Shown in pieces: positions 8,276-20,986 of a stretch of 64,000 nucleotides of DNA. Source of the DNA: Erpobdella octoculata (Eukaryota; Annelida; Clitellata; Hirudinida; Erpobdellidae). The translations under genes were made by a program, and so were the position numbers. Location: contig OZ022246.1 of NCBI GenBank assembly GCA_963978895.1, positions 4,666,680 to 4,730,679 on the forward strand, in the 5' to 3' direction. The notes under the pieces were generated by a model. It saw only the letters and a program-made list of their open reading frames with translations, ran no database searches and was not told the origin of the DNA. Position 1 is the first letter of the stretch. Each line of letters opens with the position of its first letter.

Positions 8276-11127
8276 AACATTATTTAAATACCTATCTTTT
8301 GGCTTTCACGAGCCGTTGTTATGTTTTGTTTTATTTTTTAATATATCGCTTGCAGTTTATAGAAGATTTCGTAAATGGGCGCGAGAAAAGTGCATGATTA
8401 TTTAGTATTTTAAACATTAATTTACGCATTAATTTTTTTTAGAAACATCTCATTTTAAAAGTGTGTCCTGGGCTGCTTTTTCATAAGCTTTTTAATTTTT
8501 GAATTTGGTTCCGACAAGGAGGGGCAAAGTCTATTGACAATGACAAATGTGAGGAGGCCATAGCCGGACTGGCCCCATGGATCCGTTAGTGCTTTTAAAA
8601 CGCATCTGCTTTCTTTCTGAAAACAGACCACTTTATTAAAATCGGGCCGGGGAGTCAATTGATATATAGACCCACAGTATATATCAATGGCTAGATCGGC
8701 TTCTCTTGTGAGGGTAACCTTGAATCCTTGAATGATTTATTCATTCGGAGCAGCTTATAGGTAAATTGCATCACAAAATATAAACAACGCTGTTGAGTAA
8801 ATAAAGCGAACAATTTAATTGATGTTCCAGAAACATAAAACGTCATAGGTCATTATATAATTACAAATTTATTTGACAAAGAAGCTATTTGATATCTTTG
8901 ATCACGTTCTTGTAAATTTGTGGATTGCGACGTTCGCGTGAAATCGCTAACTTCGACTTCGTTGTGCTGTTGTTAGAGTGTGGTTCCTGTCGGTGACACC
9001 ATTTTCGAGGCTTGAGAACTGATAGATTTATTTTTTCATCAACCTGGTTTGAATTCAATGTCCTTTAGAGAAGCGGTAATGTGCAACTTTGACTTTTCAA
9101 CTTTTTTATTCAGTCTAACTGAACTCCAACTTAAACTCTAATCCTAATCGTGTTGTGATCGATCGCCCCTACTATTTTATTTACTTTTCTTTTTTGTAAT
9201 TTCTTTCTAATTATTTATTAATTCGAACTTTTTGGTTTATCAACGACACAACGATTTCTGGTTACGGCGTTGATTTTACATAGTTATTCAGTAAATAAAT
9301 AAGTATTAGTTGTGAGAACTGAGTACTTTTTTTAAGTTGAGCTTTACAGTTTTAATTTAAATTTAATTAAAGCAAGTTTCTAATTTATATTTTGTTCAGG
9401 TTTTAATGTGTACGTTTTACTCCTTGCGCGAACAAGAATAGATCCTCATAGCAAACTATTTCCAGAGTTTTTTGTAATTATTTTTACTATCATTTCCATT
9501 AGACATTTTGTTGTTTTATAGCAGAATTAATTTATTTGCCTTGCCCTAAAGTGAAAATTGTAGTAAAATCATATTCAATCAAATATAACAATTTTTCACT
9601 GATATCTAAATTTTTCTTATTGAATTAGTTAAAAACAAATTAATGGACATAACAATTATTATTATTAAAAAGTTGATGACGCAACATATGTCAATCACAC
9701 TACGTTAAGTAATATAATGTTGTTGTTATATTTGTTTATTATAAAAAAATTGTCAAACCGCAATTTTTTAAGACAAAAAAGTACAATAAAACAATAGAAA
9801 TAATAACTAGTGAATGTTAGTATATAACATTAAACACCTAAACTCGATCTAGGATGTTAGCGCCCCTGATTGGTTGCTGAATGATCTGTCTAAATCTCAT
9901 TCTCTCTAATAACGAAATCACACTTTCAATGTTTGTTCTGTATGTTGTGATACATATGACACTATATCAGATGACAACTTGGCATCTTGAAATGTAACAA
10001 TAGTCACTCTGTTTTGTTTTACAGTATTTTAGAAAATATTACATTCGCCTGGTGGATATGATCTGCGCAAACGTTGACTACTGCCAATCCCAACACGAGT
10101 GAGCAAACAGAGTATAAAGAAGCAGCGGGTTTGTTTGGAAAAGAGAAGACACAAAAAGATCCGACCGTACAAAAATCCATCTGCTCTTGTTTATGACTTA
10201 TGTAGAAACACTGGACGTCCATTCAAGTCTGTCCGTATTTAAAAAGTACGTTTTTATTCTGTTTTTTTTTTCTAAAATCTTTAAACTTAGATTTGTTGAG
10301 TCTGTTTGTGGTACCGCCTTTGGAAAACTTATTAACTTGCTTCATGTCATCTAATCGATCTTAAACTTTGTACCAATGATAATTCATTCTATTAAATTTA
10401 CAGAAGCTTAAATTTAATATCTGCTTCATTTGTTGACGGTAGCATGGTTGACCATCGGTTGAGTTGTTACCAAACCGAGTCGTGATCGTCATGTCGTGGA
10501 TATGAATGCAGATCAGTTCCAATATTAAATTAATTTGTTAAGTCCCATCTTTCTAGTTATTCATGAGATGGGCTAATGTGTTATTTTAATATCTGTCATT
10601 TTGTAATTGCATATATTTTAACAATGCGCCTAATACTTTACGTTAGGTTATAATTTCATCTATACCTCAATGTTTATAACTGTGTGGTTACATGTTGGCA
10701 AGCCCCTAGGCTTTCTGGAGTTGTCAGTCAGCCATTGAATAATTTGGGCAATTATATTTGAGTCATGGTTTATTGAGCCTGTTAAATGATTTTGAAATAA
10801 GATAACTGCAGAGATATCTTTAACTAGATAACATTTTTCTAGTCACAATTGATTTAGTGTTCGAATTGAATCAGCACAAAATCAAATCTATTTTCTTGTT
10901 ATCATTACTCATCAACATTTTTTTATAAAAATTTTCAAGAAGTTTTTTTTAAATTTTGGTTGGAAATGGTATTGCTGTCTAACCATAAATGCATCAATCT
11001 AGACCAGAGTTGTCTGTTGGTCCAGGTATGTTGACCCGACTTATTCACATTTATAAGAAAATGACCAATGACCAATGACCAAATGCGCTTTTGTGACTTT
11101 TTTAAAAAGCGCATTATAAATTTACAT

Positions 11128-11162
<35 letters not shown>

Positions 11163-11532
11163 CTAATTAAATGAGTGAGCTGTTACACTGGCACAGAATA
11201 TTTCATAACGAATGAGTAGAAAGTTTCGAGTATCAAAGTTTTCATATAATTTCAATGTCTAATTTTGACAAATAAAGCATGTGTAAATGTAAGTTAGTTA
11301 TTTTAAGGGGTAACAAATTTATCAAGATTGATCCAACCTTTCTGAAGGTTCGAAACTCAACCCGCAGACAATTTTAATCATGAAACTCCTGACGATAAAA
11401 TCGCCCTAGCTCCGACCGAGATTACTAAGAATTTGGCCACCACAGACTTTTTTTTAAATTATCTGTTTATATATAAATATATATTTTATTTTTTGTATTT
11501 ATATGTTTAATAAAATTTCATCAATGCTTCAG
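8276..11532. other. AT-rich sequence upstream of the PRL coding exons
   Basis: No coding domain is seen. The GC-richer patch at about 8925-9010 (cgttcgcgtg, gtcggtgacacc) could mark a promoter or first noncoding exon. An (AAT) microsatellite lies at 11130-11162. Untranslated exons of the PRL gene must lie somewhere upstream, because 11533 looks like a splice acceptor. Confidence 0.4.
10025..10245 (+). other. Candidate noncoding 5' exon of the PRL gene
   Basis: The segment is bounded by a good acceptor (ctgttttgttttacag ending at 10024) and a plausible donor (aaaaa/gtacgt at 10246). It is less AT-rich than its surroundings and lies 1.3 kb before the acceptor of the first coding exon. It has no long open frame. 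This rests on splice-site pattern alone. Confidence 0.25.
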
Positions 11533-11749
11533 GTTTCCAACAGTGTTCGGCTGTCCATCTGCAACGTCGGATAAATTGAAGAGGTTCCTGCAAGCATCCC
11601 ACCTTCTGCAGCAAAGATTTTCATCTACCAAAAAAATGTCCAACATCCTCAAGGTGCGCAAGCCGGAGCCTGCCCGTATCGAGTACAAGGGCATGAAGTT
11701 CCTCATCACCTACAGGCCTTCAGAAGCTACCATGGACAAGTTTGTCGAG
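11533..11749 (+). CDS. PTP4A: PRL/PTP4A phosphatase, first coding exon (start codon 11636)
   Basis: This exon starts the phosphatase of regenerating liver (PRL) family: small dual-specificity phosphatases tethered to membranes by a prenyl group, which also bind CNNM magnesium transporters. It begins after an acceptor (atgcttcag at 11532), has about 100 bases of 5' UTR, and the first ATG in frame is at 11636. From there 38 codons run MSNILKV...RIEYKGMKFLITYRP...MDKFVE, aligning with the PRL N-terminus (xPAPVEVTYKNMRFLITHNP). Upstream codons stay open to about 11543 but contain no ATG. The exon ends in GAG before donor gttagt. The assembled product (11636-11749, 19403-19495, 19574-19704, 20547-20621, 20878-20986) is 173 residues, the same as human PRL-1. 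No lesion is seen. Codons are G/C-richer than the flanking introns. Confidence 0.95.
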
Positions 11750-13189
11750 GTTAGTCGAAACGGCTCCACTTTGAAGTGATGCTGCCACCTAGCTGTATAA
11801 TTAGATGTATCCAAAATTTCATTATCTATTACAAGCATATAATAAGCATTGAGATATTTGGCCTTATTTAACGGTGTTCATCTTCTTCGCATAAGCATAA
11901 ATATAAGATAAGATGTAAACAGCAAACTCTTTGTCTGAAAGCTGAATGGTATGTATACTTTTTATGAACACCTTTTCAGCTTTCACTTGTTTATTCTGTT
12001 CCTCTTGGCAAGTAGTTCAGTTTCATTAAATATATTATCCATTATTGGGGCTTTACTCTGGTGAAGTTATGAGGTGATGAAGGAGTTTTTAAGGTTACAC
12101 GAGTAGTTTATTTGTGGCCAAGAAGACAAATATTGAACTCTATATACATGAAATCTGGCATCTTGAATTGTGATTGTGAAGGATGGTCCAAAGAAATTTT
12201 TTATAATTTAACACAATAACAACAAAATGTTCACATATATTATTATTTTATTATACTTGTTAAAAAACATGAAGACATTTCATAAGCAATTCATAGTGTT
12301 CATACATACATTAATTATGTATTCATCAGACAGCTGCGCATATAATTATGTCAGCTGTCTAGTTTGATGAAATAAGTTATTGAAAACTCATTGCCTTGCT
12401 TAATAGAGCTTAATTAACTATTTAATTCCATTCTTTCTGTCTGCAGCAGGCATGAATCAGTTTGAGTAGTTAATTAATTTACATTTCATTCATATTCATG
12501 AGAGAAACATAATAAAAACAATTATTTATATTATTAACTATTAGCAATAAAGTGAATTGTCAATGATTGACAAATGCTAATATATTTTTTAAAATGATTG
12601 TTTGTAATCAAAATATATTAATTTGTATTATATGTGATTATAGATTTATTATATTATTTATTTCTTTATTCTTGTTCTAATCATTGTTTACAATTCAAAT
12701 GTTTATGAATAGTTGATAGTAAACATAATGTCTGATTATGTAATATATTCAGGCTGAAAGTTTTATTTTCATATTATAATTAAATAAATATTCTAAACTT
12801 TATTGAAAACTGCATATAACTAGACGATTGGTGCCAGCTGCTTAGTTGTTTAAAGTCGGGTTTTTAAAAAGATTTTTAAGGCTTATTGTTGATGTTTTTT
12901 TTTTAGTTTCACTAGTTGTACGAGTGAGTGGTGGTAGTTGTGGACAGGTTTTAAGTAATAGGAAACTTCATTTGCTGTTTGTGTTGTCAAGTTGTATGTG
13001 TTTGAGGGAGGGAGGAAAGGTAATGAATTATTTATTATGCGATTTGTAAAAGTTATTGCCAAATTTTTATTGGTGTGATAGAAAAGAAACAAGTAGCTAG
13101 CCATTTTTGTTGTTTTTGTTGTTGCTGGTCTGAACATAGTAATGTTTCACACTTTCATCTTTTTAATTAAATAAAAGCAAAGATATTAT

Positions 13190-13450
13190 GGCAAATATGC
13201 GACAACATATCAACAAAACCATTCGTACATGCTTTACAATGCTCTGGCAGACTCGAAGGGTGGGTGGTGCTTTGCCCGCTGTCAGTAGAAAGCTTTTGTT
13301 ACCGCTCTCATCATGGCCAGGGTTGATTATGGCAACTTCACTCTCAGTCCCATATGCACGAGCCGTTCCTGGCAGTGTTGAAGTTTATTATACGAAGTAG
13401 TGCTCTAATGGCATGACCATTGGTTTGCCAAAAAAGGATTTTTCTTGAAT
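13190..13450 (+). pseudogene. Possible decayed LINE reverse-transcriptase tail inside PRL intron 1
   Basis: In one frame the sequence gives INKTIRTCFTMLWQTRRV and LPAVSRKLLL. A shift gives ALIMARVDYGNFTLS, which resembles the (S)R(L/V)DYCN segment near the end of LINE ORFs. Frameshifts separate the pieces. Recognition depends on this short motif, so it remains tentative. Confidence 0.4.
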
Positions 13451-14589
13451 TCAGTCCATCACCAATGCCAAAATAATTTTCAACAGCATGAAGTTCAATT
13501 GTGTAAAACCTATTTAAGAACTCCACCGGCTTTGCCTTTTGGAAAGAATAGGGTTGCAAAGAAATAGCTCGTTGTACCTGACCTGATGTCTACAGCCAAT
13601 CCATGTTCAGTTGTTCTACCAGGATTCCCTGTCCTTCACCTTTCGAATTGGGACCAACGGATATATGTGTCATAGTGAACCATCATCATTGGACCCAAGA
13701 GGTGGAAGATGACCTTCCTTGGCAATCAAACTTACTGCATCAGAAACAGAGTTCTTTAGATTTTTACCAAATCATTCAAACGTTATTAATATTCAGTGGT
13801 TTTTAATTTGAAGCTAGTTTAGTTGTGGGGCCACTTTAAAAAGTATTAATTTTCCATTCAACATGTCTGCTTCTTCCTACTGTTCTTCAATTTGCAATAA
13901 TTTTGACTTTTCATGCTTTTCTGAAACTGTATTTTCATCTTTCAGTTATTTATTAGTGTACTTTAAACTTCCATATTATCTCTTTTATTATTATACTTCG
14001 TCATATAATCAAAAGCATACATCGATAATTTCTGATGTTAATTATACAAAAATTATCTCTTTTAATTTCAATATCAATATCCAGGGTTTTTTGTTATGTT
14101 GGCATGCTCCCATCATCTAATTATTGCAAGGCAGCTGCTCTGAGAGTTCAGCCCAGTAAAATAGGAAAGTACTCAAACATTGTATGTGTGGATTATGTGA
14201 ATATATAAGTGAGGAAGATAAAGAGGGGGGAAGAGAAATGAAACTTATATCTGAATGTATCTCTAGATCTATCTGCTTGTGTGTCTGTTTGTTTGCTTGT
14301 GTACTTGTTTGTTGGCCTGGAAATCAAGGAAATTCTTTCTCTTAAGGCAAGCGCCTGCTGCAGCTTCTAATTATGTACAATTTTGATGATGATGGTGATG
14401 ATGATGATGAAATATAGATGTTTCTGTCTTTTTGTTGATTTTTAGTTTTATATTTACATCCTGTGTGTGTTGCTCTGTTGTAGCTTGCCTTTTATAAATT
14501 TATTAACACGTGTAATATGTCATGCCAAGGGTACATGCTGGAAATATATTTATATGCCATGTGCTACTGTGTTTTGAATATAATTAACT

Positions 14590-14850
14590 TTACTTGTACT
14601 GACATGTGGTCAATAATATTTACTTATTTTGTTTATGTGTAGTAAATATATTTACATATTGTGTTTACTTGTGGTAAATATATTTATACATTGTGTTTAT
14701 GTGGAGTTAATATAGTTATACATTGTGTTTACCTGTGGTTATTAGATTTAAACATTGCTTACATGCGGTGAAAGTATTTACACATTGTGTGTACATGGGG
14801 TGAATATATTTACTTATTGTGTTTATGTGTGGTGAATATATTTATATGTA
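14590..14850. repeat. Minisatellite, 30-32 bp unit, degenerate
   Basis: About eight units of the form TGTTTACTTGTGGTGAATAT-ATTTACACATTG follow each other, with unit length 30-32 bp and point changes throughout. Looser copies continue to about 15010. It lies in PRL intron 1. Confidence 0.8.
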
Positions 14851-15404
14851 TGTAAATATAAATAATAAGTAAAATAATGAGTGTTCCAGAGTGAGTTAGT
14901 GAGATCACATGGGGTGAGTATATTTACAAATTGTTTTTACAAGTGGCAATAGTGAATATATTTACACATTGCATTTTGTGAATATTGAATATATTTACAT
15001 ATTGTGTTCTGAGGTTTACATGTTTTAAATAAATTTAAATATTGAGTACTGTGGAATTCTTGTGTGCTTGCTATCAAGTTCTATGTACTCCTGAAGAGAA
15101 TAAAAACTTTTAATATTTAATATACTCATTTCAGAGGATTCATTTAATTCAGTTTTGCACATCTGTTATTATAAATCTATATGACTCTAGTCTCTGTTAT
15201 CCACAGTACTTTATATAAATTCATACCCTCCCAGCTCTTGGCCTTTTTGACTTTTAAGTACTTTTAATGTTAAAAACAAACTTTAACAATTATTAAATAC
15301 ATTTATTTTTGATTTTATCTGCATTAAGTTATTTATTTGGTTATATTTATATATTTTTTTTATATAATTTGAATTATATTGGATTTGATGTTGCTAGAAA
15401 AAGG

Positions 15405-15590
15405 TAGTATGAATATCTTAAATATATGTTTTTAATAGAATATATATTCTTATTAGAATAAGAATATATATTCTTTTGCACATCTGTTATATATATATTC
15501 TTATTAGAATAAGAATATATATTCTTTTTAGAATATATATTCTTAATACAATATATATTCTTATACAATATATATATATATATATTTTTA
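15405..15590. repeat. AT palindrome cluster (AGAATATATATTCT)
   Basis: The 14-bp palindrome AGAATATATATTCT or close variants occur about six times, joined by TATTAGAATA. A 17-base piece, TTTTGCACATCTGTTAT, interrupts the array near 15474 and is also present once outside it at about 15153. Confidence 0.75.
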
Positions 15591-16934
15591 ATTTTTTTTT
15601 ATTGAAATTGTGTCCATAATTAACAAATAATAAATAGCTCTGCATACCTGTATATTTTGTCATCATTTTTTTTCTTAGAATATCTTTTAGTTTTTATATG
15701 TAATCAATTCTTTTTCTTTTACAACACGAGCTTCTTAGTGTTGAAAGTCATTTTTAGTCATAAACTATTTATTTTTATGCCATGTTTTTAGCTCTTAAGA
15801 ATGCCTGTGTTTACTAGAAACACTTTCTTGGTTATTTACTCTACATGTGTATATAGTATATTTTTGCGTACATGTTACAGAGATTTTTGTAAGGTCATCT
15901 TTAGTGTTGAAAGTCAAAATGTCGTGTATCTATGCTAGGACATAATATACCTCTGACAAGTATTGCTATCTGATTTTTGTATCGCTGAGCCTTATAGATA
16001 GAAGTATGTAATATGAATTGTTACAGCACAGAGTTTGCACTTGTAGGGCTTGTAACTAATTGTAACTAATTGTTTATTGTAATTTTTTTCTTTAAAAACA
16101 TGTTTTGATTTATCTGGATATGTTTCCTTCATGTCTCTTCTCCAGTAACTTGTCCAGTAAGTGATTAGTGATAATGCTTGCATTGGCGGGATTGAAAACA
16201 ACACATCACCTGCAGTTGTTTCTGTCAACAACTTTTCAGTTGTTTGCCTTTGCTGATTGATCTTGTTGCTTTAGCTGTGATAATCGATTACTTGTGAAAC
16301 CATCGTATCAGGTGCGGATGGACATTTTCGACAGGGGATCTAATTACCAGGATAAGCCAATCGCAAAGGAAATTTGAATATGAATCTATAATGTTTTACC
16401 ATGTAAGTAAGCAATGTCGCTTTCATTCCCCGTTCAGTTTTTGTTTAGTCTGTCAGTATAAAGCAACAACCAGAACCAGAGAAAAGGTTAAATACCAAAG
16501 TAAAAGACACAATAGCTTGGGCCCAAGAGATCGGGCAATATGACTTGTGTGTCTGAAATTTGAATATGCTGAACCTTGTTCTGCATAGTTGTAAAACTGT
16601 TACATTTTTCTTGTGAACCGATATAAAAATATTTTTGTTTTTGAACAGTGTGCATAAGTGCAAGGTGAATATTCTAAACACAGACCGTGCATAATCACTG
16701 CACTGATACCTGCTGTATCATCACCTTGGTAGCAAGATGTCACCAGGTCTTTGTATGTTTTTGTCGAGTTAGTGCAGTAGGTTCATTGGTGATGTTCCTC
16801 CTTTATTTTCACTTCTTATCGTGGGACAGGCGTGTTGATTCATCTAATTGTACTAATTGATTTTTAAATAATAACTCAAACAATGAGGATGCTGCCAGCC
16901 TGGTGCCTGTTTCTTCCTGCTTCTTTGCCTGCTG

Positions 16935-16972
16935 CTGACTGATAAAATTTTAAGTGAAATTTTATCAGTCAG
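16935..16972. repeat. Perfect 16-bp inverted repeat, 6-nt loop
   Basis: CTGACTGATAAAATTT (16935-16950) is followed by taagtg and the exact complement AAATTTTATCAGTCAG (16957-16972). A hairpin this exact in intronic sequence is uncommon. It could be a remnant of a tiny palindromic element. Flanks show no target duplication I can identify. Confidence 0.8.
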
Positions 16973-17055
16973 TTGAGGATTCTGTATATTATTATTTTTT
17001 TTGATTACTTATGTCCTCAAGTGAGTTTGTCTTTTCAATCACTGCAGCAACAATG

Positions 17056-17090
<35 letters not shown>

Positions 17091-17319
17091 TTTTCTCTTT
17101 CCATCACCGTTGTCATGACAGCTACTCATTTTTTTACTTCAGTTCGTTTCACCTCTGTTGCCATTTTTCTTATTTTTTTATCTTAAGATTTTCCAAGTCA
17201 ATTTTATTGACTACCTGAGTTAATTAGTTACCTACTCCTTGGAGATGATGGTGGTGGTGGAACTACTTTTTTACCTGCTGTTTTTTCTTAACAATTTTAT
17301 TGTAGGGATATTTGTTTGA

Positions 17320-17350
<31 letters not shown>

Positions 17351-19402
17351 GTGTGTAAATATTAAACTGTGGTGCAGGATAATTTATTTCCTGAATATAT
17401 ATGTGTAGCTTACTGGGGCCAGCAAAACTACTGAATAAGAAGAAAAGAGCAGTGACAAAAATACTCTTATAAAATAAACAATGGGGGACGTGAAGCCACC
17501 ATACAAACTTTTGCAAGAAATTAATTTTAGTCTTATTATATCTCAAACATTGTAAACTATGCTTTGTTTTTGCTAGCCAGTCTCAAGCCTGAATAAATTA
17601 AGAGGGAAAGAAAAAAGAATCAAATTATGAACTGCAGCAAGAAGTACTTTGGTATCTCATATTTACTACTATTTGAGTCTTAAAAACCTGTTGTGATACC
17701 ACTAATACCAACATAAGATGTCCTTACAATCTTGTGAGTAAAAATCTTTATAATAAAATCTTCCCGGAATTATTAAAATCATTATTTAATTTTAGTCGTC
17801 ACACGGTAATTTTAATTTATTAACATTATTCAAATAAGATAAGGCTTTCCAAGTGACATCAGGTTACCCATTAACACGATTAACCAATTAATAAGGTAAT
17901 CTGATAAAGCTAATATAAATTTATGTTTATACCCGGGTTCGGCATGAATAAAATGATCTGGGCATAGCATAGAGATAGGATGGGAATAAATGTTCTATTT
18001 TTTCTCTGTTTTGTTATGCCATAGTTCTGTTTTGCTACATTTAATTTACTGCTCTTGTGTGGTCTCTGTATCAAGTTCCGTTACATCATTTTTTACATCT
18101 TCTCAGTTGTTTGTTTGTTTGTTCGAACCGGCATGAAACTCAAAGGTGTATGAACTAGCACGGTTATTTTCAATTGGTGATGTTTTTCCCATCATGTTCG
18201 GTGGATTATTTAAATGTCTGTACTAATATCTTATTATTAGTGACATCTTGTGAACATTTTGAAAATAATCACTTAACTAAATTTCCTTAATTAATTAATT
18301 TCAATATTTTTCAATAAAAGATATTAGGGTATGGAAATTATTGTGTATTGTGTACACGAAAATCCATATTAAGAGTGTACAAAAGACTAAAAGAGTCAGC
18401 AAATTTAACTATATTATGATTATGATCCATTATACACCATTATTTCACACTGTCTTTCCCACTTTTGTCTGTCCGTACCAAGACTGGAGGACTTGTTTAC
18501 CATTTAAGTCTTGTGTTATCCTTTTTCATTATGTTTTCTTATTGATAGGTATGCATATTTGTGTGCAGATGTGTTTGTGTGTAGATAACTGTAGGTGTGT
18601 ACAGGTCTGAGCAAGTATATAAGCTTAGTTGTTTTCAAAAAGGTTTCCTTTATTTTTTCAATAATGAAAGCTTTTATAGATCTGCTGCTGCTGATGGTGA
18701 TGACGATGATGGTTGTTATGCTATATTGATGCAAATATCTAGAACAACAAGAAGTGCTTTCTTTTCTGATAAAGCTAGTCAGTTCTATGCATAATGTTTG
18801 TAATGTAACGTAAAACATGGCTTATAAAATAGGGATGCAGCTAAAGGTTGCGGTGGATGCAGTGGTTGTGATATTAGTAGCACCAAAGTTTAAAGTCATT
18901 TTTGTAATTCATTCATGCACTGCCAATCAATAAGATTTTTTGAATCTTATAAGGCATTATAAGCCATAAAAGTCCCTACAACATTGATATGTGTTAATGA
19001 CACACTCATTACTCATTCAATGAGTGCACAAGCTACACAGTTTTTTTGGACACCTTTACTGTAATAATTTTATTTCTCTCCTCTTCAAGTTTGTATGTTG
19101 TTGTTACTTTCATCTATGATCTTGTTGTGTTGTTATTAATATACAGTTGTTTAGACAATACATAATTATTCGTAGATGTAATTAAAAATAGTTATTTACT
19201 GAAACGATGCAAAAATTTAGCCATTGCAGAATAAAAATTATACATACAAAATGTATTTTTTTATCCAATTAAAACAATTATACTTTCTTGAATACTTTGT
19301 ACCCATTCTCCTGTTGGTCAAATTGTAATTGTTAGTTCAGGTGGCAGATTCTGTAAATGTAAATTTTTCATGTTTATTAAAATATTATGTTTTTATTTAT
19401 AG

Positions 19403-19495
19403 GAGCTGAAGAAACACCGAGTTAAAGATGTTGTTAGGGTCTGCGAATCCTCTTATTCAGCTGACAAGCTTGCCATGGAAGGAATAACTGTAATT
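19403..19495 (+). CDS. PTP4A: PRL/PTP4A phosphatase, coding exon 2
   Basis: Thirty-one codons (residues 39-69), phase 0 on both sides, between tttatag and gtgagt. It encodes ELKKHRVKDVVRVCESSY and ends ...GITVI. Cys52 in VRVCE corresponds to the second cysteine of PRLs (human Cys49), which forms the redox disulfide with the catalytic cysteine and keeps the enzyme reversibly inactive under oxidation. Confidence 0.95.
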
Positions 19496-19573
19496 GTGAG
19501 TTGATTAGTTAAACCTGCATAAGTATTAAGTAATAAATAGTATTAATTTATTTCTTAAATTAAATATTCTAAG

Positions 19574-19704
19574 GATATGCCTTTTGATGATGGAACATCT
19601 CCGCCAGAAGATATTATCAGGGACTGGTTCAGGCTCATCAAAGAAAGATTCAGAGAAGATCCATCTACTTGCATTGCCGTTCACTGCGTTGCCGGACTCG
19701 GGAG
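19574..19704 (+). CDS. PTP4A: PRL/PTP4A phosphatase, coding exon 3 (catalytic site)
   Basis: Residues 70-113, after a 78-bp intron. It holds the general-acid loop MPFDDG (Asp75, equivalent to human Asp72) and the P-loop HCVAGLGR, with catalytic Cys107 and Arg113. The spacing of 32 residues between acid and cysteine equals that of human PRL-1. The P-loop has Ala-Gly-Leu-Gly where most PTPs have a Ser/Thr after the Arg; PRLs characteristically have Ala there, and the next exon begins with Ala. The Arg codon is split by intron 3 (AG/A). The acceptor is ctaag and the donor is the weak gttggc. Confidence 0.95.
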
Positions 19705-20546
19705 GTTGGCGGATCTGCTTGATACTTCTGTTATCATTTTTAACTTGTGGATCTGATTATTAATTCTTTTGTGATCATTTTTAACTAAGAATTGAAACTT
19801 TTCAACTCAGCTTCGCTCTAGACTATAGGTATCTTTTATGCTTGATCCAACTAATTTTGAAATAAGTGGAAAAGACTCTTGAATTTTTTCTGATATTTAT
19901 GCAGCTATTTAAATCAGCATTGACCCAGAAACTTTGTTTATATGCATTTATTAACTGTCAGTTGTCCAGATGTCCATGCATAGGCATAGGAGATGGTAGG
20001 CAGTTTGAGTGGTTAAGCAGTTTTTAGGGCAAGCAAAGGAAAAAATCAAAATATGATTTTGAAAAATTTAAAATTTTTGGAAAATGTATCTCTGATTCCC
20101 TTACTTCATCATGTTTTTAGGGAAGAAAAATGAAAAAAATGGTATTTTTAAACTGGGTTATTGGATTTCAATTTTTTTTTGGGCAGACGCCTGTCTCGTT
20201 CCTCTTACTGCATAAACTTCACCTGGGCCTATGTGTGCATGAAATGTCTGTGGAGGTTTAGAAGTTCACAAGATCATTATAAAATTAATCCACTAAAAAA
20301 AAATTTAAAGCTCCATTAAACACAAATAAATATTAAAAAAATTAAGAAGCAAAAATTATAAAAAAAATTATTTAAAGATAATGACGACAAAAACTTTCAT
20401 CGTCATAGCAACTATAAACATATTTTGTTTACTATTCACCGGGATAATATTTGTACAATGCGATTTCGCTATGAAATTTTATCATGTTTTTAATTTATCA
20501 TGTTTTTATCATGTTTTTAATTTTTTAAACGAACTTTCCACTTTAG
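19705..20546 (+). other. PRL intron 3 (842 bp)
   Basis: GTTGGC...CTTTAG, splitting the P-loop Arg codon. AT-rich. A block about 20000-20240 of mixed composition shows no coding or repeat signal that I recognise. Confidence 0.85.
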
Positions 20547-20621
20547 AGCTCCAGTTCTGGTGGCCTTAGCCCTGATTGAGTTGGGAATGAAATATGAAGA
20601 TGCTGTTGCACTCATCAGAGA
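20547..20621 (+). CDS. PTP4A: PRL/PTP4A phosphatase, coding exon 4
   Basis: It completes Arg113 and encodes APVLVALALIELGMKYEDAV then ALIRE, the conserved helix behind the P-loop of PRLs. Ends with GA of a Glu codon before donor gtaagt (20622). Confidence 0.95.
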
Positions 20622-20877
20622 GTAAGTTTCCACGTAGCTGTAGCGTAGCTATCGTGGTATTTCAAGTAATTATGTACTTGGGTTTAGTTTTGTTAACTTG
20701 TTTAATAGATTTTGTACTCATATTATTTTTAAGTAGTATGCTTCGATTTGTTGTAAGTATTTTTACTGGTTTTCACTCAAGTGATCGAGTGAATTTTAAA
20801 ATTATCCTGTTTTTAATCATTATTATTTTATTAATGTTACTGAATCATTAAATTTAAATTATTATTCATTGAACCAG
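20622..20877 (+). other. PRL intron 4 (256 bp)
   Basis: GTAAGT...GAACCAG, phase 2. No further feature is seen in it. Confidence 0.9.
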
Positions 20878-20986
20878 ACGACGAAGGGGTGCAATAAACT
20901 CAAAGCAGTTATGCTTTTTGGAGAAGTACCATCCCAAGTACAAGCTGAAGAAAAATGGCGGACACAAGATGTGCTGCGTCCAGTGA
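20878..20986 (+). CDS. PTP4A: PRL/PTP4A phosphatase, last coding exon with CaaX box
   Basis: Encodes RRRGAINSKQLCFLEKYHPK, then a basic stretch YKLKKNGGHK and the C-terminus MCCVQ, stop TGA at 20984-20986. CCVQ is a CaaX prenylation signal like CCIQ/CCVQ of other PRLs. The preceding Lys/His-rich run is the usual electrostatic membrane anchor. The protein is therefore expected at the plasma membrane and endosomes. Confidence 0.95.

Larger units (their letters stand above)
11750..19402 (+). other. PRL intron 1 (7.65 kb)
   Basis: Phase-0 intron, GTTAGT...TTTATAG. It is AT-rich with no supported coding exon. It carries a decayed LINE piece (13190-13450), a minisatellite (14590-14850), AT palindromes (15405-15590), a (AAT) run (17058-17090), a (GT) run (17320-17356) and a perfect 16-bp hairpin (16935-16972). 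Confidence 0.9.

Noticed and set aside
16200..16300. Possible additional PRL exon in intron 1
   Set aside because: The five exons already give a complete 173-residue PRL with matching phases; nothing is missing.
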